Of a stretch of 24,723 bases of DNA, positions 1-8,435 are shown one piece after another. A program made the position numbers and the translations under genes. Numbering within the stretch: position 1 is the first letter of the stretch; each line of letters starts with the position of its first letter. The stretch is from positions 53,909 to 78,631 of the forward strand of contig DKEW01000042.1 in NCBI GenBank assembly GCA_002452265.1. The letters are read 5' to 3'. The notes beneath the pieces are model-generated. The model was not told where the DNA came from and made no database searches. It worked only from the letters and a program-made list of their open reading frames with translations. The DNA is from Pelobacter sp. UBA6812 (GTDB lineage: Bacteria > Desulfobacterota > Desulfuromonadia > Desulfuromonadales > Syntrophotaleaceae).

Positions 1-739
1 CGCACTCTTCGGTGCAGACAAAGCGTGAGGCCATCTGTACGCCATCAGCCCCTTCAGCCAGGGCATGCTCAAGATCAGCCCGATCCCAGATGCCACCGGC
101 AGCAATTACCGGAATCTCAACGTGGTATTCATCTCGGAAGAACTGTTTGATCCCCCGCACCGTGGCGTACTGGTCATAATCTCCTTTGCCGATATTCTCC
201 ATCTTCTCACCCAGGTGGCCACCGGCAGTGTCCGGGTCTTCCACCACCACAGCATCGGGTAAACGGCCATAAGTCTGGTTCCATTTACGTCCGATGAGCT
301 GCGCGGCGCGCACCGAGGATACAATAGGGATCAAAGCCACATCGGGATAATCAACCGTCAGAGAGGGCAGACTCATAGGCAAGCCGGCACCACTGACGAT
401 AAACTTGGCGCCAGCCTCACAAGCTGCCCGCACCATATCGTCATAGTTGGTCACAGCCACCATGCAGTTAACGCCGATGATTCCATCGGGGGCAATGGCA
501 TAGGCCTTGCGGATTTCGTCCTTGAATGCCTGAATATCCGCCGCGAAGAAATTACGCCCGTTATAGTGAGGACTGTTGATGCCGATCCCGGCGGCGGCCA
601 CGGTCCCGAATCCGCCACAGCGGGCTACATGACCGGCCAGCCTGCCAGCGGAAATCCTGACGCCCATACCGCCCAGAACCAACGGGAAGGGAGAGGAATG
701 TCGACCTATGACCAGTTTTTTGATAACGGTGTCTTTCAT
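1..739 (-). CDS. Nitronate monooxygenase-family flavoprotein (C-terminus beyond window)
   Basis: The visible 246 residues are the N-terminal part of an FMN-binding TIM-barrel protein of the nitronate monooxygenase / 2-nitropropane dioxygenase / FabK-like family. They begin MKDTVIKKLVIG and carry the family pattern LVLGGMGVRIS near residue 20, followed by GGFGTVAAAGIG. Further on are GVNCMVAVTNYDD, an AGAKFIVSGAG strand, the EDPDTAGGHLG segment typical of the phosphate/FMN region, and VIAAGGIWD with GADGVQMASRF, the second phosphate-binding loop. Members oxidise alkyl nitronates with FMN, or act as enoyl-ACP reductases; the substrate cannot be told from sequence. The ATG at 739 is preceded on the minus strand by a GGAG ribosome site. 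The gene is divergent from the two-component operon at 902. The 3' end lies outside the window. Confidence 0.85.
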   Translation of the reverse strand, partial: MKDTVIKKLVIGRHSSPFPLVLGGMGVRISAGRLAGHVARCGGFGTVAAAGIGINSPHYNGRNFFAADIQAFKDEIRKAYAIAPDGIIGVNCMVAVTNYDDMVRAACEAGAKFIVSGAGLPMSLPSLTVDYPDVALIPIVSSVRAAQLIGRKWNQTYGRLPDAVVVEDPDTAGGHLGEKMENIGKGDYDQYATVRGIKQFFRDEYHVEIPVIAAGGIWDRADLEHALAEGADGVQMASRFVCTEEC

Positions 740-840
740 TTATTTATCTCCAAGAGCAAAGCCGTTGCAATGTACGGCTCATATTAGCAGAAAGTACCCT
801 TGGCAATTGTAATAGTTGTGTAAAACCCTCATCTAAGCAT

Positions 841-857
841 GGTGCGGCATGCGCACC
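841..857 (+). other. Small inverted repeat in the leader of the histidine kinase gene
   Basis: GGTGCG and CGCACC form a perfect 6-bp stem around a GCATG loop, followed by CTTTTCCC. It lies in the 162-bp divergent gap between the flavoprotein and kinase genes, about 45 bp before the kinase start. It could be an operator or a weak leader hairpin. No convincing -35/-10 pair was found in this gap. Confidence 0.35.
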
Positions 858-901
858 CTTTTCCCTTGAACCGGGAAGCGGCCAATGGTAAACAGGAAGG
901 C

Positions 902-1864
902 ATGAAAACATGGCGCCGCATCATAAATCCGTTAATGGCCTTCATCGGCATCCAACTGGCGTGGGTGTTGGTCGTGGTCTGTTGGGTAACCTGGTTTTTA
1001 CAGAACCACCGAAAACTACGGTTGATGGCTGAAAAATACCACCCGGAACTATTGTTTGGCCGCTACGACTGGCTTCTCCTCATCGAAGGCTTGGTCTTGC
1101 TGGTAGCCATTCTGGCGGGCGTCTACGTCATTTTCCTTTATTGGCGCCGCCAGTCTTCGCTGTACCGCGCCCAGAAGCAATTCATTTCCCAAGTCAGCCA
1201 TGAATTGAAATCCCCCATTGCCTCTTTGCAACTGCATCTGGAAACGATCCGCTTTCGCCACCCCAACCCGGAGCAGATGAAGGTCTTTCTTGACACCATG
1301 CTGGACGACACCGCACGTCTCAACAGCATGGTGGATAATATGCTGACCGCCAACCGCATGGAACAACGCTGGCCACGTCTCGACCTTCGTCACGGCAATC
1401 TATCAGCAGTTGTCGAAAAGTACCTGGTGCGCCAATCATCAGCCTTACCCAAAGGCACTATTATCGAAACCAGCATTGAACCCAATCTGTTTTGCCGATT
1501 TGAACCTTCTGCAATCGAAACCATGCTGCGCAACCTGCTTGAAAACGCCATTCTCTATTCAAACCCGCCAGCACACATCAGCGTCACACTGACAGGTGAA
1601 AAACAGCATTGTCACTTAATCGTTGCGGACAAAGGTCGCGGTATCGACCCCAAAGAACAAAAAAAGGTATTCCGCATATTTTACCGCGGAACACATCGTG
1701 GAGAGACCATTCAGGGGTCAGGTCTGGGACTGTTCATCGTACGCACCCTGACTTGGCGACATAAAGGGAAAGTCTGGCTGGAAAGCAAAGGCACCAACCA
1801 GGGAACCAAAGTCCATGTACTGTTGCCACGCGACACGAAACCAACCATGGGAGCATCATCATGA
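902..1864 (+). CDS. Membrane sensor histidine kinase
   Basis: A 320-residue two-component sensor kinase. Two hydrophobic segments (about residues 11-33 and 57-80) flank a very short periplasmic stretch of some 24 residues, so the input may be within the membrane or intracellular rather than a ligand-binding periplasmic domain. The dimerisation/phosphoacceptor motif FISQVSHELKSPIASLQ puts the phosphorylated His at residue 100. It is followed by the N box (LRNLLENAILYSNP), G1 (DKGRGID), an F-box-like VFRIFYRG and G2 (GSGLGLFIV) of the HATPase domain. The frame is open 21 codons upstream to 839, but the ATG at 902 follows an AGGAAGG ribosome site and begins MKTWRRI, so it is preferred. Its stop overlaps the start of the regulator gene (ATGA), which implies translational coupling and a cognate pair. 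The signal is unknown. Confidence 0.92.
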   Translation: MKTWRRIINPLMAFIGIQLAWVLVVVCWVTWFLQNHRKLRLMAEKYHPELLFGRYDWLLLIEGLVLLVAILAGVYVIFLYWRRQSSLYRAQKQFISQVSHELKSPIASLQLHLETIRFRHPNPEQMKVFLDTMLDDTARLNSMVDNMLTANRMEQRWPRLDLRHGNLSAVVEKYLVRQSSALPKGTIIETSIEPNLFCRFEPSAIETMLRNLLENAILYSNPPAHISVTLTGEKQHCHLIVADKGRGIDPKEQKKVFRIFYRGTHRGETIQGSGLGLFIVRTLTWRHKGKVWLESKGTNQGTKVHVLLPRDTKPTMGASS

Positions 1865-2571
1865 CTCGACCGCATATTTTGCTCGTCGAGGATGAACTGC
1901 ATATCGCCCACGGCCTGATTTTCAACCTTGAGCAGGAGGGCTACCAGGTCATCCATGTTACCACCGGCGAACAAGCCATGGAACAGGCACCCTGGGAACA
2001 ATGCCTCCTGGTCATTCTGGATCTCATGCTGCCAGGCATAAGCGGCCTCGAGGTTTGTCGCCAGGTTCGTCAGCAGGACCCCCGTCTACCAATCTTGATC
2101 CTTACCGCACTGGGCAAGGAACAGGATCGCATTGCTGGACTGGAAGCCGGTGCGGATGACTACCTGACGAAACCGTTCAGCCTGACCGAGTTCCTCTTGC
2201 GTGTACGTGGCATGGTGAATCGTTCAACCTGGTATCGCAACACACCAAAAACCGGGGACAGCTTCCGATTTGGCGAAAATACAGTTTACCTTCAGGAGCG
2301 ACGGGCCCATACGGCTCAGGGCGATATCGCCCTCACCGATCTGGAAATACGCATGCTGCGTATCTTTTTTGAAAAAGAAGGCGACATCTTGTCACGGGAA
2401 GAGTTACTGGCCTCCGTGTGGGGACTGGCTCCGGACACAGAAACCCGCACGCTTGACAACTTTATTGTGCGCCTGCGTAAATACTTCGAGCCCACCCCAA
2501 CCCATCCCATCCACTTCATTACCGTACGCGGACGAGGTTACAGATTTTCCCGTGGAGGTTCTAAAGCATAA
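1861..2571 (+). CDS. OmpR/PhoB-type response regulator
   Basis: A 236-residue transcription factor partnered with the kinase just upstream (4-bp overlap). The receiver domain occupies about residues 1-120: acidic pair in LLVEDE, phosphoacceptor Asp54 in VILDLMLPG, the Thr of LILTALG, and the conserved Lys in DDYLTKPF. A winged-helix DNA-binding domain follows from about residue 140, with LTDLEIRMLRIF, REELLASVWG and a C-terminal VRGRGYRF hairpin, as in OmpR/PhoB proteins. It should bind direct repeats once phosphorylated; its targets cannot be read from the window. The stop codon lies inside the A-tract that serves as the U-tract of the opposing minus-strand terminator. Confidence 0.93.
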   Translation: MTRPHILLVEDELHIAHGLIFNLEQEGYQVIHVTTGEQAMEQAPWEQCLLVILDLMLPGISGLEVCRQVRQQDPRLPILILTALGKEQDRIAGLEAGADDYLTKPFSLTEFLLRVRGMVNRSTWYRNTPKTGDSFRFGENTVYLQERRAHTAQGDIALTDLEIRMLRIFFEKEGDILSREELLASVWGLAPDTETRTLDNFIVRLRKYFEPTPTHPIHFITVRGRGYRFSRGGSKA

Positions 2572-2598
2572 AAAAAAAGGGGGAGCCATGGCTCCCCC
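2571..2598 (-). terminator. Intrinsic terminator of the sulfite reductase transcript
   Basis: Positions 2579-2598 are a perfect 20-bp palindrome (GGGGGAGCCA and its complement). Read on the minus strand it is followed at once by eight T residues (A-run 2571-2578 on the plus strand). It sits just past the stop of the minus-strand sulfite reductase gene. The plus-strand side lacks a T-tract, so it is mainly unidirectional, although the same hairpin could end the converging regulator transcript less efficiently. Confidence 0.85.
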
Positions 2599-2623
2599 GT
2601 CGTGATTCATCGTTGCACGGGTG

Positions 2624-3289
2624 TTATTCGCCCAAAACTTCCGACCGGAAAGCATCCAGCCCCATGTCCTGAATATGCTTACCTATACGCCCCTTGCGGT
2701 TTTGAGCCTTGAACCAGTCCACAACCTTAGCGATGATAGCAATGGCTTCCTCATCACTGGGGACATGTTCCACAAGTTTCTGGGACAAGCGCGGCATGCC
2801 ACCGCCGTTGCCGCCCACCATGACATTCCAGCCTTTGGGGGTACCGATCAGGCCGACATCCTTGATGCAAGCCTCGCCGCAATCGTTAGCGCAGCCAGAC
2901 ACACCGATTTTGAATTTCCAGGGCAACTCCATGCCATGATAGACCTTGTCCAGCTCCAGACCGACACCTACGGAGTCCTGCTGTCCTCGCTTGCAAAAGG
3001 TGGTACCCGGACAAATTTTAACGGAACGTACACACATCCCGATGGCTGCCCCCGGTTTTTCGCCAACAGCTTCCCATATGGCATCCAGCTGATCCTCGGC
3101 AATCCCGACAATGGCAATACGCTGGGCACTGGTTAATTTCAGGGCCTTGGCATTGAACTGCTCAGCTACATCGGCAATCTTGCGCAAAGTAGCAGGGGAT
3201 GTGATGCCGCCAGGGATATGCGGAGCGACAGCATAAGTTTCCTGGTCGCGCTGAACAATGGCACCTTTTTCAAGCAAGTCTTTTTTCAT
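2624..3289 (-). CDS. Low-molecular-weight siroheme sulfite/nitrite reductase
   Basis: A 221-residue protein of the nitrite/sulfite reductase family, about the size of the small assimilatory-type sulfite reductase known from Desulfovibrio and far shorter than CysI or DsrA/B. Residues 1-70 are the ferredoxin-like half domain (VAPHIPGGITSPATLRKIAD, LTSAQRIAIVGI). The siroheme-[4Fe-4S] site is complete: Cys93-X5-Cys99 (CPGTTFC) and Cys133-X3-Cys137 (CANDC), with extra cysteines at 86 and 141. It has no inserted ferredoxin domain and no partner subunit. The expected reaction is six-electron reduction of sulfite to sulfide, or of nitrite, in the cytoplasm; the electron donor is unknown. The ATG follows AAGGAG on the minus strand. 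It lies 73 bp downstream of a stand-alone response regulator in the same direction, so the two may be co-transcribed. Confidence 0.88.
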   Translation of the reverse strand: MKKDLLEKGAIVQRDQETYAVAPHIPGGITSPATLRKIADVAEQFNAKALKLTSAQRIAIVGIAEDQLDAIWEAVGEKPGAAIGMCVRSVKICPGTTFCKRGQQDSVGVGLELDKVYHGMELPWKFKIGVSGCANDCGEACIKDVGLIGTPKGWNVMVGGNGGGMPRLSQKLVEHVPSDEEAIAIIAKVVDWFKAQNRKGRIGKHIQDMGLDAFRSEVLGE

Positions 3290-3362
3290 AAAAAGTCTCC
3301 TTCTTCCTCTAAAATAGCAAATAAAACAGCATGTTCCGGAAAAACCGTTACAAACAAACCAA

Positions 3363-3728
3363 TCAGGCTATAAGCCGCTCCACTTGGTGCAAAAGGTCAT
3401 CAAGACGAAACGGTTTGGACAAGTAGCCATCAATCCCCATCTCGATCGCGCGCCCCCGTTCGGACTGCTGATCCTTGGCTGTCAGGATAAGGACCGGGCA
3501 ATCTTTGATGGAAGGGTCACAGCGCATCTCTCGCACAGTTTCAAACCCGTCCATCCCACCCGGCATCATAATATCCATGATAACCAGATCGGGGGTTCTA
3601 AGCCTTGCGATATCAAGCGCCTGTTCGCCACTTTCCGCCAGCAATATTTCCCGGTTAGGACCGCGAAGACTGACCTCCAGCAATTGCCGAATAGTCGGTT
3701 GGTCATCTACCACCAAAATATTTTTCAC
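3363..3728 (-). CDS. Stand-alone response regulator (receiver domain only)
   Basis: 121 residues forming a single CheY-like receiver domain: VVDDQ at the N-terminus, phosphoacceptor Asp52 in VIMDIMMPGGMDG, Thr83 in LILTAKD, Lys105 in GYLSKPF. There is no output domain, so it must act through protein contacts or as a phosphorelay element. The GGMDGFETVREMR segment is typical of receivers that partner hybrid kinases. Translation starts at a GTG (3728); no ATG fits, because the protein begins exactly at the first beta strand. The ribosome site is weak (AGGTCGAAG). No kinase gene is adjacent. It is upstream of and in line with the sulfite reductase gene. Confidence 0.88.
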   Translation of the reverse strand: MKNILVVDDQPTIRQLLEVSLRGPNREILLAESGEQALDIARLRTPDLVIMDIMMPGGMDGFETVREMRCDPSIKDCPVLILTAKDQQSERGRAIEMGIDGYLSKPFRLDDLLHQVERLIA

Positions 3729-3976
3729 ACTTCGACCTATCTATATTACCCTAAAATTACTGCAGACATAGTATTCAACACTGACAAACAAGCGATTTGA
3801 ACTATAAAGCATCTCCCCTCAAGGAGCAAGCACCTCTTAATCTAAACCAGCAAACACCTGCATGAACGAGCATCACGACAGGGTTTAGACTTGGAAGAAA
3901 GACATCAACCCCTTATAATCGGCCAAGGGCTTGCCCCTGACGATAACCTTTTCCATAAAACACCACCCCACCCGCC

Positions 3977-3984
3977 AAGGAGGT
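3977..3984 (+). promoter_or_regulatory. Strong Shine-Dalgarno that fixes the cyclodeaminase start
   Basis: AAGGAGGT lies 6 nt before the ATG at 3991. The reading frame is open upstream to a TTG at 3931, but that stretch has no family similarity and no ribosome site, so 3991 is the start. Confidence 0.8.
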
Positions 3985-3990
3985 AACCTG

Positions 3991-4950
3991 ATGGCCCTGT
4001 TTCTCAGTGAAAAAGACGTTCGCAAGGTGGCAACCATGCCCTTGGCACTGGAAGCCGTCGAGATGTCCCTGCGCGAGCACAGCCTTGGCCGGGCCGTCAA
4101 TATTCCTCGGGAACGAACCCGTATCCAAAAAGGTGCCTTACACCTCTTGCAGGGAACGGTTGATTGTCTGGACACTATTGGCTTCAAGGCCTACACCTCG
4201 ACCCGCGAAGGAAACCGTTTTCTTATACACCTCTACAATGCGACTTCCGGCCGACTGGATGCCATCATCGAGGCCAATTTTCTTGGCATGTTGCGAACCG
4301 GCGCCGCCAGCGGCATTGCCAGCCGCTATCTGAGCCGCCCTGAGGCCAGCGTGGTCGGCATGTTTGGAGCCGGCTGGCAGGCACAGGGGCAACTGGCAGC
4401 ACTTTGTCAGGTGCGTCCGATCCAACGGGTTAAAGTATTTTCCCGCGATCGCCAGCGTCTCGAAGACTTCTGCAGAGAGCAATCCCGGCAACTCGTCATC
4501 GAAATCATCCCGGCGGCAAACGCCGAAGAGGTGGTACGCGGCAGCGACATCGTCACGACCGTCACAACCTCAGCAACGCCCTTGTTCAATAGTGCGTGGC
4601 TGGAGGCAGGCTGCCACATCAATGCCGTCGGTAGCAACGCCCTGATACGGACAGAAATTGATGAAAAAACCATCCTTCGTTGCGACCCGGTGGTGGTCGA
4701 TGCCCGCGATGTGGCCGCCCGCGAATGTGGAGACTTACTGCCGCTGTTGGAAAAAGGACGCATTCGCTGGACGCAGATCCCGGAACTGGGAGAAATCATT
4801 GTTAACCGCCTGCCCGGCCGCACCAGTCCAACACAAATCACCCTGTTCGAATCGCACGGCATGGCCATCCAGGACCTGGCCCTGGCAGTCCAGGTGCTGC
4901 AACAGGCAAAACAGCAGGGACTCGGTATGGAATTACCCTTTGGGGACTGA
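3991..4950 (+). CDS. Ornithine cyclodeaminase / mu-crystallin family dehydrogenase
   Basis: 319 residues, the full length of the family. The substrate half has IPRERTRI, the catalytic-type lysine in GFKAYTS (Lys66), and LRTGAASGIAS around residues 101-111. The Rossmann half begins VVGMFGAGWQAQGQLAAL (about 121-138), with DIVTTVTTSATPLF and HINAVGSNA further on. The conserved acid of GMAIQDLALA is Asp295, matching the Asp that assists ring closure or imine chemistry in ornithine cyclodeaminase. Family members use NAD(P) as ornithine cyclodeaminase, archaeal-type alanine dehydrogenase or ketimine reductase; sequence alone does not decide. It is transcribed alone and ends 20 bp from the converging priA stop. 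No terminator hairpin was found between them. Confidence 0.88.
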   Translation: MALFLSEKDVRKVATMPLALEAVEMSLREHSLGRAVNIPRERTRIQKGALHLLQGTVDCLDTIGFKAYTSTREGNRFLIHLYNATSGRLDAIIEANFLGMLRTGAASGIASRYLSRPEASVVGMFGAGWQAQGQLAALCQVRPIQRVKVFSRDRQRLEDFCREQSRQLVIEIIPAANAEEVVRGSDIVTTVTTSATPLFNSAWLEAGCHINAVGSNALIRTEIDEKTILRCDPVVVDARDVAARECGDLLPLLEKGRIRWTQIPELGEIIVNRLPGRTSPTQITLFESHGMAIQDLALAVQVLQQAKQQGLGMELPFGD

Positions 4951-4970
4951 AAATCCCTCGCCGCAAGTCT

Positions 4971-7169
4971 CTACAGCATATCCAGCGGATCGATGTCGAG
5001 GGTCAGCGCCACCTTGCCGGGCAAAGCCCGCCGCAGCAACGGCAAGCGGGTCAGGAGATGGCGCAGAGGGGGGCGACTTGGCGACTTGAGCAACACTTGA
5101 TAGCGATTTTTACCACGCAGGCGCGCCAACGGGCAGGGAGCCGGGCCAAGAACTTCGACGCCGAGTTTTTCCGCCGGCGCCAACAGTTCCGCAACCACTC
5201 CCTGCGCTTCAGCCTCGACCTGTTCGCGAACCGCACCGGAAAACACACAATTGACCAGAAAACCGAAGGGCGGATACCCCAATTCCTGCCGTAAGGCCAA
5301 TTCCTCTTGCGCAAACCCCTCATAATCGTGGCGGATACAGCAATCAAGAGCGAAGTGCTCGGGGGCGTAGGTCTGCACAAAAACCTTGCCGGGGCGCTCG
5401 CCGCGGCCTGCCCGTCCGGCCACCTGCGTGAGCAACGTAAAAGCACGCTCCGCGGCACGAAAATCAGGAAGGTTCAAAAGGTTGTCGGTCTGCACCACCC
5501 CCACCAGTGTCACACCCGGAAAATCGAGTCCCTTAGCCACCATCTGAGTACCGACCAGTATATCTATCGCACGATTTTCCATAGCCGATACCAGCGACTG
5601 ATGGGCTCCCTTACGACCGGTTGTATCCCGATCCATCCGCGCAATGCGGGCCGTCGGCAACAATTCCTGCAACTCCTGCTCAAGGCGCTCGGTACCCGCA
5701 CCCTCCGGCAAGATGCTTGCCCCTTGGCATGACGGGCACTGGTCAGGGGGCTGCTGACGAAAATCGCAATAATTGCAACGAAGCTCCTTTTGCGACAAAT
5801 AAAAAGTCAGGGTGATATCGCAGTGCGGACAACGCAAAGCAGTACCGCAATCGGCACATAACAGATACGGTGCAAACCCGCGCCGATTCAACAACAGCAG
5901 GGACTGCTCACCGCACTCCAGGTTGGCAACGAGCGCATCTTTAAGCGTTTGGGACAATGTCCCTTCAGGCCGATTCTGGGTCAGATCGATCAACTCCACC
6001 GTCGGCAGCGAGCGCCCCATGACGCGCTCCGGCAGCAGCAGATAATCTATTCGCCCCTCAAGAGCGCGCTGGTAGGTGGTCAAAGCAGGGGTTGCGCTGC
6101 CGAGCAGCACCACAGCCCCCTCCATCTGCCCGCGCATTAAAGCCAGATCGCGGGCGTGGTAACGAAAACCGTCGCCCTGCTTGTAACTCGACTCGTGCTC
6201 CTCATCGACGATGACCATGCCCAAACGCTCAAGGGGCGCAAACACGGCCGAACGCGCCCCGATGACGATATCGGCGTCGCCACGTGCCACACTGCGCCAG
6301 GCATCAAAACGCTCTCCCGACGAAAGTCCTGAATGCAGCACTGCCAACGCGGCACGCCCATCGGCGAACCGGGCCCGGAAGCGACTTACCAGTTGCGGCG
6401 TCAGGGCGATCTCCGGCACCAGCACCAGAGCTTGCCGCCCGGATTCGATAACGGCTTCAATCGACCGAAGATAAACCTCGGTTTTGCCACTGCCGGTAAC
6501 ACCATGCAACAGCATGGGCCGAAATTCGCCACTTTGCAGAGCCGTCCCTATAGCGGAAAAAGCCTGCGCTTGCGGCGCTGTCATCTCGACCGGCTTATCC
6601 GGGGCCGGTATCAGATCCGCAAAAGGATCCCTTAGCCGCTCTCGCTGCTTTTCCAGGAGAAATCCTTGCTCGACGAGAGTTCTGAGGCTTCCCTCGCAAC
6701 TGGGGAAAAGGTCCAGCAGCTCACTTCGGGAAGTATCAGCAGTCCGCCTCAGATACTCGAGAACCTCGCGCTGGCGGGGCCCTCGTGGCGTACCGACCAC
6801 TTCAGACGGCCGATAAACACGCTCGGCAAGCACCTTCACGCCATTATTCCCCCCAGACAAGCCAGCGGGCAAGGCCGTGCGAATCACCTCACCGATGGGA
6901 AACTGGTAATAATCGGCAGCCCGCCGGAAAAACTCGACCATGGCAGGGGGAAAAAGGGGCTCTGCTCCCAATACTTCAATGATTGGTTTAAGCCCGCCGC
7001 CCTCACCCTGCATCACCTCCAGCACATAGCCTATGGCTGTACGTCTCCCCAAAGGGACCCTTACCCGCGCACCGACCGGAACCTCCCCCGCCAAAGCGGG
7101 TGGCACCAGATAGGAAAGAGCCTTGTCCAAAGGAGCTGCCACGGCCACCGTTGCGACAAAAGTGCTCAT
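4971..7169 (-). CDS. priA: Primosomal protein N' (replication restart helicase PriA)
   Basis: 732 residues, the same length as the Escherichia coli protein. It reloads the replisome at stalled forks and recombination intermediates by 3'-to-5' DNA unwinding and DnaB loading. The N-terminal 3'-end-binding domain (about 1-110, VGARVRVPLGRRTAIGYVL) is followed by a linker winged helix and the helicase core: Walker A GVTGSGKT at 223-230, DEEH at 322-325, and motif III LLGSATPAL. Eight cysteines at 438/441/447/450/465/468/478/481 form the two zinc sites inserted in the second helicase lobe. Motifs V and VI follow (GTQMVAKGLDFPGVTLVGVV, QVAGRAGRGERPG). The gene appears to be monocistronic. The ATG at 7169 has a modest ribosome site (CAGGTG). 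Confidence 0.97.
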   Translation of the reverse strand: MSTFVATVAVAAPLDKALSYLVPPALAGEVPVGARVRVPLGRRTAIGYVLEVMQGEGGGLKPIIEVLGAEPLFPPAMVEFFRRAADYYQFPIGEVIRTALPAGLSGGNNGVKVLAERVYRPSEVVGTPRGPRQREVLEYLRRTADTSRSELLDLFPSCEGSLRTLVEQGFLLEKQRERLRDPFADLIPAPDKPVEMTAPQAQAFSAIGTALQSGEFRPMLLHGVTGSGKTEVYLRSIEAVIESGRQALVLVPEIALTPQLVSRFRARFADGRAALAVLHSGLSSGERFDAWRSVARGDADIVIGARSAVFAPLERLGMVIVDEEHESSYKQGDGFRYHARDLALMRGQMEGAVVLLGSATPALTTYQRALEGRIDYLLLPERVMGRSLPTVELIDLTQNRPEGTLSQTLKDALVANLECGEQSLLLLNRRGFAPYLLCADCGTALRCPHCDITLTFYLSQKELRCNYCDFRQQPPDQCPSCQGASILPEGAGTERLEQELQELLPTARIARMDRDTTGRKGAHQSLVSAMENRAIDILVGTQMVAKGLDFPGVTLVGVVQTDNLLNLPDFRAAERAFTLLTQVAGRAGRGERPGKVFVQTYAPEHFALDCCIRHDYEGFAQEELALRQELGYPPFGFLVNCVFSGAVREQVEAEAQGVVAELLAPAEKLGVEVLGPAPCPLARLRGKNRYQVLLKSPSRPPLRHLLTRLPLLRRALPGKVALTLDIDPLDML

Positions 7170-7511
7170 AAGTCAGCACCTGCGTTGTGATTCAGATGTG
7201 ATATCGTCATTACGAACAACCCTAACAGGACCCATGACAGGAAGGTTGGATGCCCCTGTCCGCCATGTTATAGTAGACACACAAAATGGTTTATCGATGA
7301 AGTTTTATGTCTATACCACCGAGGGACATAAATTCTCTCTATGCCGGCCATACGCACATGAAGCGTAGGCACAACCACTTGAACGCTAACTACGAATACA
7401 GCGAAAGCGGCTTCACAACCAGAGATTGCAACAGAAGCATTCATTATCCAGGGGAACTCGGCCAACAGTGTTGTCGACAACCTTGCAACCAAACGGATTC
7501 AGGCCACGACC
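7170..7511. other. 342-bp divergent intergenic region, no gene seen
   Basis: It separates priA (-) from the metallophosphoesterase gene (+) and must hold both promoters. Open frames cross it (for example 7307-7633 on plus), but they resemble no protein family and run out of frame into the phosphoesterase gene. A perfect 12-bp palindrome, GTTGTCGACAAC, lies at 7470-7481, about 30 bp before the phosphoesterase start. It may be an operator, or chance. No confident -35/-10 pair was identified. Confidence 0.5.
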
Positions 7512-8435
7512 ATGCACCTCGCCAAGCCAACCATCAAATCCCTGCCCCGGCGGCGCTTCCTGTTAAGCGGGGCCGTAATCCTTGGTGGCCTGCTTGCCGC
7601 AGATGTCACATTGCGCCAGCCCCAGGCACTTAGCATAGAAAAGCACATCGTCCCCGTCGCCAAAATCCCCAAGAGCAAAGAGATACGCCTGATTCAACTG
7701 TCGGATCTCCACTTGCGAACATCGCGAGGGTATTTTGAACGGGTAGCCCAGGTGGTCAGCAGATTGAGCCCTGATGCTATCGTGCTGACGGGGGACTACC
7801 TCGAACAAAGCCGCAACCTGGAAGGGGTGCTGAAATTTCTGCGCTTATTGCATGCCCCCGCAGGTATTTTTGCGGTACAGGGCAACTGGGAATACTGGGC
7901 GCGACTCGAAGGCGAAAATCTGCGGCGACAGTTCAGCAGGGCGGGGGTCACCCTGCTGATCAACGAGCGACGCGACCTGAAGATCCACGGAGTGCCGCTG
8001 TCCATTCTGGGTGTCGACTATCCTTCACCTGCCGACCAGGTATCTCGTCTGGTCCAAGGGGCCAGTCACAGGCGCCTCAATCTCATGTTGTCCCATGTGC
8101 CGGCATTCAACCATGAATTACTGGATAAACGGATCGATCTGGTGCTGGCAGGGCACACCCACGGTGGACAAGTTCGTCTTCCGCTACTGCCGCCGCTTTA
8201 CCTTCCCCGCTTCTCTGGAGCCTTTGTAGCCGGATTCTATCAGGCGGGACTGGTCAAGGTTCCATTGTATGTCAACCGTGGTCTGGGCACCAGCATGCTG
8301 CCTGTACGCTTCATGTGCCCTCCTGAGATAACCTTTTTCAGGTTTGTTCATCAGCTACCGGGCCATGCAGCTTCGCAAGACAATCCTGCAGATACATCAA
8401 CTCCTTCATCAACAGCGAAAAACCCTGCCCGGTAA
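7512..8435 (+). CDS. Tat-exported calcineurin-like metallophosphoesterase (YkuE/YaeI type)
   Basis: 307 residues. The N-terminus has a twin-arginine motif (PRRRFLLSG, residues 12-20) and a hydrophobic stretch (AVILGGLLAA), so the protein should be folded before export or stay anchored at the outer face of the inner membrane. Metal-binding blocks in order: LSDLHL (Asp65, His67), LTGDY (Asp95), GNWEYW (124-129), LSHVP (His195), GHTHGG (214-219). The family hydrolyses phosphoesters, including nucleotide-sugar lipids, with two metal ions. The third block is usually GNHE or GNHD; here the His is Trp. After the fold ends (about residue 277, ITFFRF) a 30-residue polar tail follows, encoded opposite the end of the DAHP synthase gene. 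No good ribosome site precedes the ATG, so the start is less certain than the family call. Confidence 0.88.
   Translation: MHLAKPTIKSLPRRRFLLSGAVILGGLLAADVTLRQPQALSIEKHIVPVAKIPKSKEIRLIQLSDLHLRTSRGYFERVAQVVSRLSPDAIVLTGDYLEQSRNLEGVLKFLRLLHAPAGIFAVQGNWEYWARLEGENLRRQFSRAGVTLLINERRDLKIHGVPLSILGVDYPSPADQVSRLVQGASHRRLNLMLSHVPAFNHELLDKRIDLVLAGHTHGGQVRLPLLPPLYLPRFSGAFVAGFYQAGLVKVPLYVNRGLGTSMLPVRFMCPPEITFFRFVHQLPGHAASQDNPADTSTPSSTAKNPAR

Noticed and set aside
566..787. 73-codon plus-strand frame opposite the nitronate monooxygenase start
   Set aside because: It is antisense to the conserved GMG and GIG motifs of a well-supported flavoprotein.
7307..7633. 108-codon plus-strand frame before the metallophosphoesterase
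   Set aside because: It crosses out of frame into the Tat signal and metal-binding region of a clear gene and has no family similarity.
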